A stretch of 64,000 nucleotides of DNA from NCBI RefSeq assembly GCF_905147045.1, contig NC_065918.1, forward strand, positions 5,642,001-5,706,000, read 5' to 3'. This stretch comes from Nymphalis io. Lineage: Eukaryota; Arthropoda; Insecta; Lepidoptera; Nymphalidae. Made by a program: the position numbers and the translations under genes. This document shows, piece by piece, positions 34,073-47,399 of this stretch. How positions within the stretch are numbered: the stretch's first letter is position 1; each line of letters begins with the position of its first letter. The notes under the pieces were generated by a model. That model did not search any database and was not told the DNA's origin. It saw only the letters and a program-made list of their open reading frames with translations.

Positions 34073-36249
34073 CCACAAACATTGTTGTATTCAAAATGAA
34101 TTAAAAAAAGCAAATAAATATCTCATGTTTACATGATTGGCAAACTTTTCCAAAATAGAAAAAAAACAAACAATACATTCGAATTCACATATTAATATTT
34201 AAAGTTTTATATCGAATATAAATGAAGAAATGTATGTATAACTATTAATCAAATTTATTTGCATACGGATTTTAACGTGTTGATAACGAAATGATAGAAG
34301 CAAATGACAATGGGATAAAATACTGCATCGAATACATCCAATTTCTCTTTCCCTTCGGACATATATTTGTGCTGAAGCTTATTCCCACCCAGGTGTAAAC
34401 CCTTTACATATAGACTTTCAAATTTATTTTTGAAAATAGAATAACTAAAAGTTGACTTTAGAAATAATATTACTTTTGCTGAAAATTTTTTTAAATGAAA
34501 ATATCTAATTTACACCTGTATTGCATACATGAAGTATACAACAAAACAAGTATAAGTATACATACTATAAATAACATGCGCCAGAATATTCGCACATATG
34601 CATATTTTTCTTATTATTATAATTATATATTAGCTCCGTCCGACCCGATTTTTACAATTTAATATAAAATTAAATTTTATATAATATTAATATAGTTGAC
34701 GGGAAATAAAATACTTAGTCATAAAAAATATAGAAACCGTTACACAAAATAGTTTCGCAATTTGTTTTCCTACACCTAAATACGTGGAAAGTGTTTTTAG
34801 AAACAATGTCGAACGGATTGATTAATCGTTCCATTTACTCGTAATTCCGTTTGTCGGTTTTGATCAAATAGCATATCGAGTAGCCGTCATTATCTTACAT
34901 CGCCAGCGTGCCGATGCGGTTTTACGTAAGTTTTTTTTTTATTATTTTTTATTCATATCAGCATTTTTTTACAGAGATGTGATTCATTGATTTATTTTAA
35001 CAAATGTCTTAATAGTTATTACGCGATAAACCTGAAACACAATTATTTAGTTAATTATGCATGCGATTTTATAAATTTGAAAATAGAAAATACAGTTCAT
35101 TGTGTACATTTTCCCCTTCAACAATTTCTAAGTATATCGGCTTTGAATAGTACGCATACCAATAGCGATAACTTCATTCATGTATCAAGAATACGTTCAA
35201 TTTCGAATGTACATTTAGCTCGGGCGATTCTAGTAAAGCTGAGTATCGGTTTAAATTGAGTACCATTCAATCCTTCAATGGAGGTGTCCATTGAAGGATT
35301 TATGGAATTGATTGACTATCCTACCGACATATCATTTACTTCCCGGTAGTCCGTGTATATGTTCTTAATACTATAAAAATATTAGTATGTAATGTGTATT
35401 AGTATCTATTTAACTAAAATTAAAAGTTTATAAGTATTATATATATATATAATGATGTCATTGTTTCTATAGGTTACGGCCATATTAAAGGGTTTCACCT
35501 CGAAATTAAATATAGCAAGTTAAATAATTTGTATGAATATTTATTTTACGGCCGTGTCTTAGATAATCGAGGTCATAGCTCCAAATTCGATTTATTGTAA
35601 ATATCTCGCTTGTGCTATAAATGAAATTTGCATATGTTATAAATGTTCTAGTGTGTCAAATTTTCTATTTTTTCTTGTTAAAAACATTATTTTATGTGAT
35701 TGGCCATTTTGAGACGGTCATCCGAAATCCCAGTAAAAGTACGTTGTCTGTACTCAATTTTTTTATTAAAAAATATATATTTGCTTAATAATAATTACTT
35801 AATTTATAGACAGTTCTACATAAACGTCGAAAAAGCGTAAGTCATAAAAAGAAAAATATAGCATTCATTATAATAACTAAATTAATTATTTTGCTATCAC
35901 ATAATACTAAAAGCTAAATAAAAACGATTTTTTTTTTTAATATTAAAAAAATACAAAAATAAATTCGATTTAAATAAAAACGTGATAAAATACTTTGTTT
36001 TTTCCCCTCTTGCTGTAAAATGTAACAACAGTTAAAAAAAATTGGAAAAATATAACGAAAATTTGAATCAATTGAATTGACACAAATTTATTATTTATTA
36101 ATCTAATGAAAATCGAACCGACCGAGTTTTATAAGTATCACGAGATATTTAAATAAACGCATAAAAATTGCGACGGGAGGCTCAAAGAGGGCAAATAGTT
36201 GGCGAATGTTTTATCGCATGGGTTATGGCTTTGTAAAATACGGTGGTGG
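34073..36249. other. AT-rich non-coding stretch with a strong hairpin
   Basis: Contains the 35263-35305 hairpin and an AT microsatellite near 35440. A 90-codon frame (34987-35259) has no family signature. A TTTTACGTAAGT donor-like sequence at about 34920 has no partner exon. Confidence 0.5.
35263..35305. other. Hairpin with 14-bp perfect core
   Basis: The arms 35269-35282 and 35287-35300 are exact reverse complements (AATCCTTCAATGGA) around GGTG. Past a small internal loop, CCAT (35263-35266) pairs with ATGG (35302-35305). It is too short for a normal pre-microRNA. Confidence 0.7.
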
Positions 36250-36500
36250 TCGGGTAGATATGGTATACTGGCAGTATATGGTCACCATCACTAACTATAG
36301 GATACATCGTCACTTCGCCACAATCCGTGAAAACTAAGGTATAATTCCATGTCTTAAATGACAATGTCAAAATGTCCCTTGAGCCTGTAGTTACCCTTCA
36401 AACCACCAAATAAAAATATTAAGTATTGCTGTTTGGCGGTTGAATATGTTATACGTGGGTGGTATCTATCTAGAAATTCTTGTACATAGATCTACCACCG
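36250..36500 (-). repeat. SINE-B copy, very diverged
   Basis: GGTCACCATCACTAACTATA, then CCCTTGAGCCTGTAGTTAC, TTAAGTATTGCTGTTTGGCG and GTGGGTGGTATCTATCTAG, follow SINE-B in order on the minus strand. Confidence 0.7.
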
Positions 36501-37406
36501 AGTAAAATTTAAATCTTTATTTTACCCGTACAAACACACTGCATAGGTTATTTTTTTATTTCATTTATTAAAAATTTAATGAAACAAATTTACTAACATT
36601 GGTCATTTTATTCATTCAGTATTCAATTAAATGAATTGAATTCATCGGCGAATTTAGTGTATTTCAATATTTTATTTGATTTCAAGTGAACGGAATAAAA
36701 CACGCTTCATTTAATATGTTTATTTGAATATATTCAACAAACAACAAAACCATTTCCGTTAAACAGACGGACGAGATATTAAAATAACACAATTTTGTAT
36801 TTTTGAGTATAGTTCTTGCACCTCCTCTTTGACTCTGCATCACTTTTAGTTTGTTTTAGAACACTTCACTTTAGTCAGAAAGCAATTTTACTAACAAGCT
36901 TAAAATTGAAATGTGACATTTTGATAAAATAACATCAAGTTAAATTGATATCAGGGTAGGTTCCAATCAGTCGCAACGTGTATATCTTAGAACACATTAG
37001 TGGTGTATAGACGACGGTGACCACTTTTCTTCTTCATCCGCTCATCCACTTTACTCATCTGCCTTCGTAAAATATTAAAATTAATAAATAAGTTTTATTT
37101 TAAGGTATAATATATGTAATGTATTTATAGCGTAACTGTTAATATATTGATAAAAGTTTTATTTTTTACGTAAAGTAAAAAAATCCTTAGGAATATTATG
37201 AATGTGAGTTCGTTTGTTTGTTACGCTTTTACCTCTTAACTATTTCTTATCATTATGTCAGTGGTGCAAATAAAAGTTTTTTTTTTAATTTAAATTTAAA
37301 AAGTGAAAACATGAAAACAACTGCTAAGCATTATGCGTCGAAGAGAGATTATAGTCTTATTAAATATCCGTTGTTCTATGTATAAATACAATATTGCGTT
37401 TTTCAG
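36501..37406. other. AT-rich stretch leading to the candidate exon
   Basis: No repeat recognised. The last 12 nt before 37407 (TTGCGTTTTTCAG region) form a plausible splice acceptor. Confidence 0.5.
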
Positions 37407-37550
37407 AAATGGATTTTGGGTATGAAGAAGAAGACGGCAGTGATGTTGACAGGGAGTTGCGGCCCGTAGCCCGCAGGACTGGAAAGCATATCGCAGCTGG
37501 AGAAGAGCGCCCGCGCATCAATTCCAGCCAGCAAACTACGCCCACCGAAG
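37407..37550 (+). CDS. Candidate host coding exon (144 bp, GC-AG type)
   Basis: A GC-rich island in AT-rich DNA, bounded by a pyrimidine-rich acceptor (TTTTTCAG at 37399-37406) and AG|GCAAGT, the consensus of the rare GC-type donor. The length is 144 bp, exactly 48 codons. Only one of the three frames is open, and it is open across the whole segment. It starts with two bases of a split codon and ends with one base, so the flanking introns have the same phase and skipping would keep the frame. It encodes MDFGYEEEDGSDVDRELRPV, then ARRTGKHIAAGEERPRINSS, then QQTTPTE: an acidic start followed by a basic, polar, low-hydrophobicity part that looks disordered. The ATG two bases in could also be a start. 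I do not recognise the gene. If real, the window is intronic DNA of a plus-strand gene with very long introns. The alternatives are a relic or chance. Confidence 0.5.
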
Positions 37551-38671
37551 GCAAGTAAACAAAAAGGCAAACCTCTATAGCATACAAATTCGACAACGAT
37601 CGACCCGACTTTAAAATGTTATAAACCAAAGTACTTTGTATCCCTTAAATATTATAATAATTGTACTTAATTATACGCTTTCTGAAATATCAGGATCGGT
37701 TCTCGTCGCCGTTCGAGTTTGTTGCGGAAAAGGTTTTCAGCCTTTAGTGATTCGTAGTTTTACAATTTACAAAAAACGTTGGATGAGGCCAGCATAGCTT
37801 AACAATAATAATTGCAGCACAGCAACTAATACTTTTTTTCTATTATCAATTTCCGTTTTAATACAGTTACTAATATTTCTTTTTACCCCTCGAATTAAGC
37901 GTAAGGCTTGTGTTAGTAGTGGGGATGAGTAGCCTAAGGGGATTAAACTTGCGACTTTTACATCGCTAGGCGACCCGTAAACCACTATTGACGCTGCAGT
38001 ATCACATTCTGTCCATTCATTAATAATAATTGTAAAAAACTTTTAATTGGACATAAGCTGTCGTGAAGACATTTTAATTGAAAGTGTCAAAAGTTCATGG
38101 TATAAATATATAAAATAATGTTTTCTTTTATTGTATGTAAGTAAATGTAATTAATAAAAAATATAAATGTTAGAAGGATATACATATTTGTGAATTTTTC
38201 GTCGCAATGTGTATATGTGCTTTCACACTGTATATGTTTTAAAAAAAATTCAATTTAATGGCCCGTCTGTGCAATAATACTTATATTTTTTTTCTTTAAC
38301 AGTTTCCTATCAAAAATACTGCAGTTTGTACGACTAAATGGATAGCCGAGTACTTTGTCGCTTAACTTGATAGTTCTGATTGCTAACTTCATTGCGATCC
38401 TTAATGCCATTGGATGTTTTTTTACCCTTTGTAGTTTAATATGATTTAGACTCAATGAACATATTGTGTTTGTGATGTAACGTAAGGCGATGTTGGTAAG
38501 CCAAAAAATATAGCTTTTGAAGCCTGGGGCCATGTGGAGGAGGATGATTTGAACAGACGAAATAAAATATAATTTGAGTATATTTATCAGGTGTTGTTAT
38601 ATATCCCACGTATAGACCCATTCTTGATAAGACACTGGGACATAAGCACCGGTCCTGCAAACATATATACT
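37551..38671. other. Non-coding stretch
   Basis: No further exon or repeat recognised; it begins with the putative GC donor. Frames at 37767-37985, 38255-38533 and 38436-38747 (minus) look like chance; the last overlaps a SINE. Confidence 0.45.
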
Positions 38672-38946
38672 TGACGAGCCGGTTGGCGTGGTTGGTGGAT
38701 TCTTGCCTTTTACGCCCAAGGTTGTGGGTTCGATTCCCCACCCGCAACAGATATTTGTGCGCATGAACATGTCTGTTTGTCTTGAGTCTGGGTGTAATTA
38801 TCTATATAAATATGAATTTACAAAAGAAAAATAGTATATGTAGTATATCAGTTGTCTGGTTTCCATAGTACAATTTCTGTACAAGCTCAATTTGGGATCA
38901 GATGGACGTTTGTGAAAAATGTTCCAGTATATTATTATTATATTAA
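38672..38946 (+). repeat. SINE-T (tRNA-headed, ATT tail)
   Basis: TGACGAGCCGGTTGGCGTGG gives an A-box-like TGGCGTGGTTGG, and GTGGGTTCGATTCCCCACCC gives a tRNA-type B-box (about 38727-38737). The body ends in AGTATATTATTATTATATTA. It is about 85-90% similar by eye to 47816-48090. The head folds like a tRNA but has no proper acceptor stem. Confidence 0.88.
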
Positions 38947-39284
38947 TACAAAAACTCTCGTATTTACAACACACACATGTGTTAATATCGTGGTGAAATT
39001 CAAGGATTCAAGTTTTGCCCACGCTCAGATATTAAACTAACCATCGATACCACTGATATCATATATTATAATTAGCTTTCATGTTATAATAGTTCATAGT
39101 TTTAGGCCGGATGTGGACTGTACACACTATTTATATATATGTATGTTGTATATTTTAAAATATAACTTCTGACATGCCAGTCGGTGAGAAAATTTCTGTC
39201 CGGAAATCTTCGTAACAAATTCTGTCAAAAATATTTCAAATACACGAAAATATTGTATGTTTTTTATTTATTTTTTATACTATT
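38947..39284. other. AT-rich spacer
   Basis: No gene or repeat recognised. Confidence 0.5.
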
Positions 39285-40015
39285 AATAGGCCAGCGTTTG
39301 ACCGTTGACTTGCCTGATGTTAAGCATCGACACGGTCTAAGATGTAGCACGCTTGTCTATAAGAAACCTGTTTACTCTGGATTTGAAGACACCAACATTG
39401 TACCTATCGGGAAATACGGACTCAGGCAAAGCATTCCAAAGTTTCGCAGTGCGAATGATGAATGTAGACTCAAAGCGCTTCGTACGTAGGCGGGGAATTT
39501 CCACTGTGTACCTATGGCGCTTTGGTCGCGTTTGCCTGACCGTTCGATAGTAAAAAGGGGCTGGAGGAATCAGTTCATGTAATTCCTGAGCACATTCTCC
39601 GAAACGGATACATTTAAGACCGAGAGTGATGCAACCACACGTCGATGTTCCAGACTTTGGAGCCTAGACTCGGCCAATGCGTCGTCTCCTGTCAACCTTC
39701 TGGCACGCCTCTCAATCAACTCTAGAGCCTGAAGGTGGTTCTTGGCAGAGCCATCCCAAAGGTGAGAGCAGTACTCCATACATGACCTCACTTGTGCTTT
39801 ATATAAGTTGAGCAGTTGTTCTGGAGTAAAGTAACGTCTCACTTTGGAAAGGATACCAAGTTTTCGAGCGGCTATTTGGGCTTTGGACTCAATAAAAGAG
39901 CCGAAATTTAGAGTGAGAGTAATGCCAAGAAAGTCAAGATGGTTAGTTATAGGTAGAGATACATTTTTACAGATTGTTAAACTTGTACATCGCCGAAATG
40001 TCTATAGGAAATCCC
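39285..40015 (-). pseudogene. LINE-D: C-terminal reverse transcriptase and 3' end
   Basis: A second Jockey/CR1-group LINE, related to LINE-A but distinct. On the minus strand: VSLPITNHLDFLGITLT, then ARKLGILSKVRRYFTPEQLL, YKAQVRSCMEYCSHLWDGSA and ERRARRLTGDDALAE. The frame then shifts near 39600 and continues in another frame (RTAKLWNALPESVFP region) to a TAG at 39337-39339. The 3' untranslated part holds a stem-loop at 39311-39326 whose loop matches that of LINE-A. The YADD motif and everything upstream are missing. No A-tail is preserved. The plus-strand frames here (39184-39550) are shadows. Confidence 0.85.
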
Positions 40016-43000
40016 GCCACAGGATATATCCATTGTGATAGAAGAACAAAATAGGTCGTTTGAATTACAATATGAATCCTTATCAAAATAATATAACTTA
40101 CACTTACATCATACTCTTTTTTTTCATTTTCCGTAAACTTAATTTGTCATTAATTATAATTTGCACTTTGGCCGGATACTAACATATTTTCACTCTTTGT
40201 GAAGAATTTTTATTTTCATAATTTGATGCCTGATACAGCGATAACGCATTATTTCTTAATTTATTTCGAATTTCAAATATATTTCATAATAAATCATCCT
40301 TGCTTTATACTGTCATGTCCCGATTAAAAAACAATTTTTCTTTTAAAGTATATCGATAATTGTTAATCAATTCGGATCTTTATTTAGATAATTATTAATG
40401 TTTTCATTTTTATTTACTAGTGTTCGTCCAGAAGGAGTTATTTATCCATAAACGTCATTAAATGTTTGAGTGAAACATGTATGAATTAGCAATTACCAAC
40501 ATATTTTTGTACACTTATTTGCCGTTTTTTATTCATAAAACTAAAGCTCGTCAATGGCTACCGTCACGAAAAAAAAAGAAAATCGGTTGTGACTACGCTC
40601 TTACGCCCACTACGGCCTCTCTGAAAATGCGTGTATATTATATACAAGAAGAGGTTATGAGGATAAGGCCCATCTAGGTGGTACCCATCCGGATTGGTCT
40701 CATCCTTCATCAAGGCCTCATGGTCTAGTACCAGGTAAAAACATTCATCCAACTCGTGAAAGCCAGTTGTGAAAGTATTTTAATTTGAAACTAGAAATGC
40801 GAAATACAAACGTAACGGTGATTGCAGTAATAATAGTAATTATTATTTAATCGTTGCTCAATATAACGTATACGTGTATAACGTGTATAACGATAACAAA
40901 GAATTTATATTTATTTCAATTCATTAGATACAAACTCGGATATCAAACGACAGCAAAACGTTGAGATCGTCAGCGAGCCGTAAACCTCTTTTCTTCTTTT
41001 GACATTATCTTACGCACGTCAGACTAGTTTCAAGCGCTTAGTATCGCAATCGTTATGTATTTTCAAATACGTATTATTAAATAATATAAAGAATATGGGA
41101 TACTAAGGCTCAATAAATAGAAAATGTGGATCGTAATTAAATTACGTTTTTATTATTTTCGAATTCATTACTTAATCTCGCAGTCGACTCTGAAGAAAAC
41201 ACATTGAGGACCAAATTGCATTTGTCAGGGAGAACTTTATCACGAGTATATTGAACCAATCCGGACTGAGCAGCCTGGTGGAATAAGTAACATTCTCCGT
41301 TACAGAAGAGGCCTTTGAATATTAATGGGAAATTAACGAGCGGTTACTCATACTCATATTGGATACAGTCTTACACCTACATCTTCGCTTGCATAAATTT
41401 TGTTCATCACGGAGTTTGTCATTGTCCTCGATGTATATATAATATAATGTAAATATATATAAAATCGATTTCGTATCCATTGGGAAATTTTTCGTTAAAC
41501 GTATTAAGCTTTTTTTATATATATTTTTTGGGCTTAGTACATCCGACGAAACAACGGAACTCTGATAGGATCACTTTCGTGTCCGCTTGTTCGTCTATCA
41601 ATGCGGTTGTCTATCTAAGCTCCGAAGTTACTTGACGAAAACGTTCGAAATTTGGTACTTATAGAAGAGTTGGATGACCAAATCTTAGTATTATGATTGT
41701 GGAGTTTTATTATGGAGCACAAATTAGAAGAAAAAAAATATTTTTCAAGATAATCATTTGACATTTAAAATGAAATGACTTGTGAGAAATACAAATATAC
41801 ATATTTTTAAATATAAAAAATAATTAAGAAAACGTGAATATAAAGTTCTTCTTCCATTCCTAGAAAGTACTGAACATATAATTTTAAAAGGAAAACAGAT
41901 TTTACCTTACACAAAGTTAAAAAGGAAAACCGTCATCCTAATCCTAAACTAAAAAGTCATAACTAAGTCTTTAAATTTCTACGGAGATGGAAAATATTTG
42001 CAAAATGTAAATGCGTACAAATTATGAGAACTATTAGTAAGAAAAGTAATATTTCCAGTTTATCTTCAATGCAGAAGCTTATATAAATATTTATTGAAAA
42101 GAAAGTTGTCATTTTACTATCGAAGGGTATTTTATTTTAAAGTGTTTTTGTATACTTTACACAAATATACCCGATAGTGAATTATGTTAATGCTAAGAGC
42201 ATTTATTCTAATTTCCGTTGTCAATTTTAGTCATTTGTGAGCTCGTATGACCACTATTACTTAGTTTAGCCAATCAAAATAAAACATGATCATATTGTAA
42301 TGATAACAAGCTTTTACCGCTTACAACGTTTTCTTCCTGATTATATATATTCTGTCGCATGTCATCACCTGTACTGCTAGTTAACCGCTAAGTTAACCGC
42401 TGAGTTGAGACGTGAGGTGAGAAAAAAATTGTAACAGCGCTTCGTATTCATTATCAAAAGCCTTATTCCTAAGAATAACTTGTACAACAATGAAAAAAAA
42501 ATACAATACTGCTGGTCGTTGTAGAAAAAAAAAGTATAGACGTGAAGGACGTAGGTGAAATCTGAAATGTTGTTAAATAATATCATAAATATCCGTTTAA
42601 TGTTTATTTTACGATTTTTTTCAATAGTTTCTATTAATAAAATACTTTTACATAGTTTTTTTTTTCGTTAAGTCCGATAATTATCTGATTTAGAATCACT
42701 TAGAAAACCAATGTAAATGGCCAATTCGGCATAAATGCTCCCTAAACGCTATTTCTCTTTAACACAGCATTGTTTAAATAACCCTCTGAACAACACGTAA
42801 AGGTAAAGTCATATATATGTATCAAAAATTTCTACTTCAATTTAACAATCGAATTGAACGAGTATTTAAATATATAAGTAGTCGAAATTCTTAATCATTA
42901 TTGAAAATTTGAGGCAAACATATATTTACATGTTTTGATTTCTTTTTTCTACACTTTAACATATTACTCATTAACCAAAAAAAAAAAAAACAAAAAGATA

Positions 43001-46000
43001 ATCGGTTGACAAACAAGAGAAAATTATATCGGTATTCCTAGTATTGTTGAAATATTATAAAATACTACGTAATAAAATATTGTTAACAGTAATTTTAGAA
43101 AATCATTTTTGAAGTATTTACCGTCACGCAATACACAACCAGGAATTTTTAATCTGTTTGTGACTATGCGGTCTATAGAAGATTAAAATGGAGCATTGAG
43201 TTAATAATAAATAATTACTCCGGTCATTATCAACTTACTTTAGAACCGTTTCTTGTACTGCACGTTTAGGTTACGTTCTTTTTATTCCTGTTGAAATAAA
43301 TATGAAAAATGTCATTTTTGACAAAATTATGAGGTATTCTATTTTTCTCACACTACCTACAAAAATAATGTTGAATTCTTTAATGTTAAGTTTTTTTTAT
43401 CTTTATAATACATAACATTAGTTAATAGATATCATTTATTTCAAGCCGTCAGTGAATTAAAATGGACATGATATTGTTAGATTTAATAAAATATTATTAA
43501 TTAAAATGTTATAAAATAGCCCTCCTATTTATCAATCAATTTCCGGATTACCATCACAGATAGGTCATACTTCGGTCCAGACTAAATAGCTTAACTGCTA
43601 TAACAAACCTGTCCTTTAAATATGATTCCTATCAATTTAAACGAACTCCATATCTAACTTAATAACCTAAGGTAGACATTCATATTACGATATTGACTAG
43701 ATATTGATTGAAAGCTTACTTCTTAAAGTCTATAGACATAACATTAGTACTAATAATCATCATAAATTTTAACGTAAAATTACAAGATTAGTAGATGTTG
43801 ATCGAAATTCAAGGACGCCAAGTTGTTTTAGTCTAGACAGTACTATCTACATTATATCGTTAAAATTAAAATGCCAAGCTTTACGAGTATATTTTAATGA
43901 TTTAATTACCTTAGCAAAATATGTAATTAAGAAATTTCTTAAGAGGCCAATTGGCCTATACCCACTCGGCAATGTCTTCAGATTAAATGTGAGTTATGTA
44001 TTAGTGTAAGCTGTAATAAGATATCATTTGTAGTTTGTCGAGATGCGTGACACAACATTTGCAGACAGAAACGGTCAGACATTCCGAAAAAAATAATGAA
44101 GTATGATCTATGCGTGTTGTTTAAGCCACTTTGTATTGCCTAACTGATGTATTGAGAATGTTTATCTTTAAAATACAGACACGCCAATTATAAAATAGGA
44201 GAAAGGATGATAAGCAAACATAAATTTATGCAGTAAACATACTGCGAACTTCATCACACACTCCAATATTATCAAACCAACGAGTAATTGGTTACATTGA
44301 TAAATAACATAACTATTTTTGACATGAATTATTTGTAAATTGATTTAAAATGTGAAAAAATAACGATAGTGCAGGTCTCATCGATTGTTGACTAATGCCT
44401 GACTTTCTCGACGCGGATTATGAACTATTTGAACTTGGGACCACTGGTGTTTCGGATCCAAATATGGGTTCAAAGTAATTTGTAAATAGAATTTTATTTA
44501 TATTGTGAATTTCGTTGTCGTCGAAAAAGTTGGCGTATTTTATAAATTATTAATTTTGTCTTATAAATCTAGTTAAATATCACATTGTTACACTGTATAT
44601 TTTTATATTATATAACAATAGAAGTAAAAGACGACATTAATAGTAACGAATATGTACTTCTTCATACGAAAATAATAATAAAAAAGTTATATTATAATTT
44701 TCAAAGGAATCCGTTCAATGACATGTGAACAACTTTGAGTTACTGACGTACTCTGAGAATATTGAATTACGTTGTATTAAATATTGACAGAACCGTTACA
44801 GTAATTATTTGAGTATACGTATTTTTAATTCGAAATAATCACAATATTACTGTTGATAACTTTAATTTATAATTTATTAATAACCATTTTGTTAGTGTTC
44901 TTGTAGTGTAGCGTACTGGCTTTGCCTTTCTTATCTAATGTAAATAAAAAAGAAAAAAATGTCTGAGCTCATACTGAGCACATCCACACTGATCTTACAA
45001 AACAATCTGATAAACTCTCAAAACGAAAATAGAAGATAATGGCTTTTTATGTAATAAGGCTACCCTACCCTACCCTATTACCCTATTTCAGAATTTATTA
45101 TTATTTGATCTAATTATGTGGTTTTCACACAAGATTCTTACTTTTAAGTGATAAGAAATATGAAAGCCTTCTTTGAATACTTGACTATAGTCCGTAGATG
45201 GATATGACGTTAAAAAACCTAAATCAAATTGCCGTAAGTGTAAACCTCGTTGATCTATTGGCCAGTTACAATAGTCGCTTGAGGGAAACTGTTATATGGT
45301 ATAACAATAGCCCATTGGTCTTACGTTAATATAATAATAATAAAATAAAATATGTTAAAGAAACGTTCAGCATCATAAGTCTACGAACAAATTATGAGAA
45401 AGCAATAAGGCATTTCTATCGAGAACCAGTTAATGACTTCGACTCCCAATAATACTAATTACCTTGTCAAGAGACAAGTTATTTAAGTGTCGATATATAT
45501 AAATTTTTTAAATATAATTATCGTTAGGTAATCAGCCAGCGATATTGTGAATACTTAAACTAATATAAAGAGATGCACGGGCTAGAAAGCACTTCGATTC
45601 AATTTGCCTTAAAAGTCCATCAACGGGCCAAAAATAATTTAAATGTATTTAAATGTATACTACATTTAAATATATTTTTTTACTATTTTCAAGTTTCATT
45701 CATAATAAGTGTTGCTCCATTGTTATGGTACTAAAAGTAACGATGTATATTAAGAAAGTCGTATTTTCATTGCTTAATAATTAAGAGTCCATATTAAACG
45801 ATTAAAAATATATTCTTTTTGCATTTGCGAAACCTTGATCTTGAATCCGTAAACACTCAATAACTCGAGCGTAGGTTCGCTTTAGAAATTTAATCAAATA
45901 ATAGTCCTAATCGTGACCTTAATGTCGCCAATTAAAATGTTAAATGAAAATTTCATCCTTGATTCCATTTAATTCTTCATAATAATAATAAAATGAGCAC

Positions 46001-46240
46001 GTTTTTAACTATAGAATATTTTTTGACTGAATTAAACTATTTTTGAAGAGAAAACTTTTTAGGCCCGACAAAAATTATTCATAATTATTGATTGACATTT
46101 TGGAAGTTTCATTATATTTTTTGCTGCACTGATTTAAGTAAAAGTAAAGTATAGACTAGTGGGTTTGCGTCATCGACATTCTAATGTTAATATAATGATA
46201 TCATTGAAAGTACAAAAAATTTAAGTATTTTTGTAAATAC
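40016..46240. other. Long AT-rich non-coding stretch
   Basis: No gene recognised in about 6 kb. It holds a GC-richer patch at 40540-40760 with open frames on both strands but no family signature, an old SINE-M remnant (41195-41345), an A14 run near 42977-42990, and a short CTACC tandem at 45061-45075. Confidence 0.5.
41195..41345 (+). repeat. Old SINE-M remnant (3' half)
   Basis: CCAATCCGGACTGAGCAGCC, TGGTGGAATAAGTAACATTC, AGAAGAGGCCTTTGAATATT and GCGGTTAC follow the 3' half of SINE-M in order with heavy decay. Confidence 0.6.
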
Positions 46241-46339
46241 TAACAGTAACCGTAACTGTAACAGCCTCTTAATGTCCCACTGCTGGGCTAAGGCCTCCTC
46301 TCCCTTTTGAGGAGAAGGTTTGGAGCTTATTCCACCACG

Positions 46340-46340
<1 letters not shown>
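46241..46340 (-). repeat. SINE-M 3' fragment, cut by LINE-A
   Basis: A plus-strand reading of AACAGCCTCTTAATGTCCCA, then CTGCTGGGCTAAGGCCTCCT, to TATTCCACCACGC. It stops abruptly at 46340, where the poly(T) of LINE-A starts; in full copies the next bases would be TGCTCCAATG. Confidence 0.9.
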
Positions 46341-46412
<72 letters not shown>

Positions 46413-47399
46413 TCGCCGGGAGGGCAAATGACTCTACTCCACCTGATGGTAAGTGGTAGTAGAGTCCAAACGCGACGACGGCCAGTACAGACGGGAAAAA
46501 CGTTCTGCACTAGCCGCCTTCGCCTTGCCGGCCCGCAAGATGCCTCTTCACGCCTCGTTTGAAGGAACCCGGGTTGTAAGAGGAGGGGAATACGTGAGCT
46601 GGTAAGGAATTCCATTTTTTGGAAGTGCGACAAAGAAAGGAGTTGCCAAATTTCTTTGTTCGCGATGGAATTGATGTCACAGTTAGGCGGTGACATCGAG
46701 AACCGGCTCGCGTGGACTTAAGAAGGAAGGGGGAAGCAGGAATTAGAGAGAATAATTCCTCAGAGCACTCGCCGTGATACAGTCGATAGAAAGCGCTCAG
46801 TGCTGCTATCTCACGACGCAATTGTAAAGGCTCAAGGGTGTTTGTGACCTTTACGTCGCCAATAATGCGTACGGCACGTCGCTGCAACCGGTCCAAGGCC
46901 TCAAGTAGGTACTTAGCGGAGCCATCCCAAAGGTGCGAGCAATATTCCACGCAAGACCGTACCTGTGTTTTGTACAGCAGGCACAGTTGTTGTGGCGTGA
47001 AAAAGCGCCGCACCTTGTTCAGAACTCCGAGTTTCCGTGAAGCTGTTTTTATAACAGCCTCGATGTAATCCCTTGGACTAAGGTCGCAGCGAACGTCAAT
47101 CCCCAGCATGGCGATTTTGCTTTGCATCACCAGCGGAGTACCAAAGAGGGAGGGAAGAGGGGAAAATGTTGACTTTTTCGCCGTGAGAGCGCATACCTGT
47201 GTTTTCTTGGCATTAAACTCAACAAGATTATCAGAGCCCCATTTGGCGATGAGATCTAACGTCCTATCGAGTTCAATGACAAGATTCTCCCGCCTCTCCT
47301 CAGTTTCCGCCCGCCCAGCCACTGCGCGTCCGTGGTATCCACCATGCACTGTACTATCATCTGCATAGCAATGTATGTTCCCAAGGGAGAGCATATCAT
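46341..47399 (-). mobile_element. LINE-A, 5'-truncated copy with 69-nt poly(A) tail
   Basis: A minus-strand LINE-A. Its tail is an uninterrupted run of 69 T at 46341-46409. Then come the 3' untranslated region (stem-loop 46439-46456) and the reverse transcriptase frame from 46510. Homology to the copy at 6461 ends near 47399, just upstream of the YADD codons. The long pure tail and intact frame suggest a recent insertion. Confidence 0.92.
46510..47399 (-). pseudogene. LINE-A reverse transcriptase C-terminal half (second copy)
   Basis: An open frame of about 296 LINE-A residues from DMLSLGNIHCYADDSTVHGG to the stop at 46510, with the catalytic YADD close to its truncated start. It then follows the copy at 6580-7608 with a few substitutions (for example LLEALDRLQ for MEALDRLQ and RTSKKWNSLP for RTTKEWNSLP). 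The PQGS motif and all upstream domains are missing, so it is inactive. Residues read upstream of DMLSL come from flanking DNA. Confidence 0.9.

Noticed and set aside
45061..45087. Telomere-like CTACC tandem
   Set aside because: Only about three units and not the insect CCTAA repeat.
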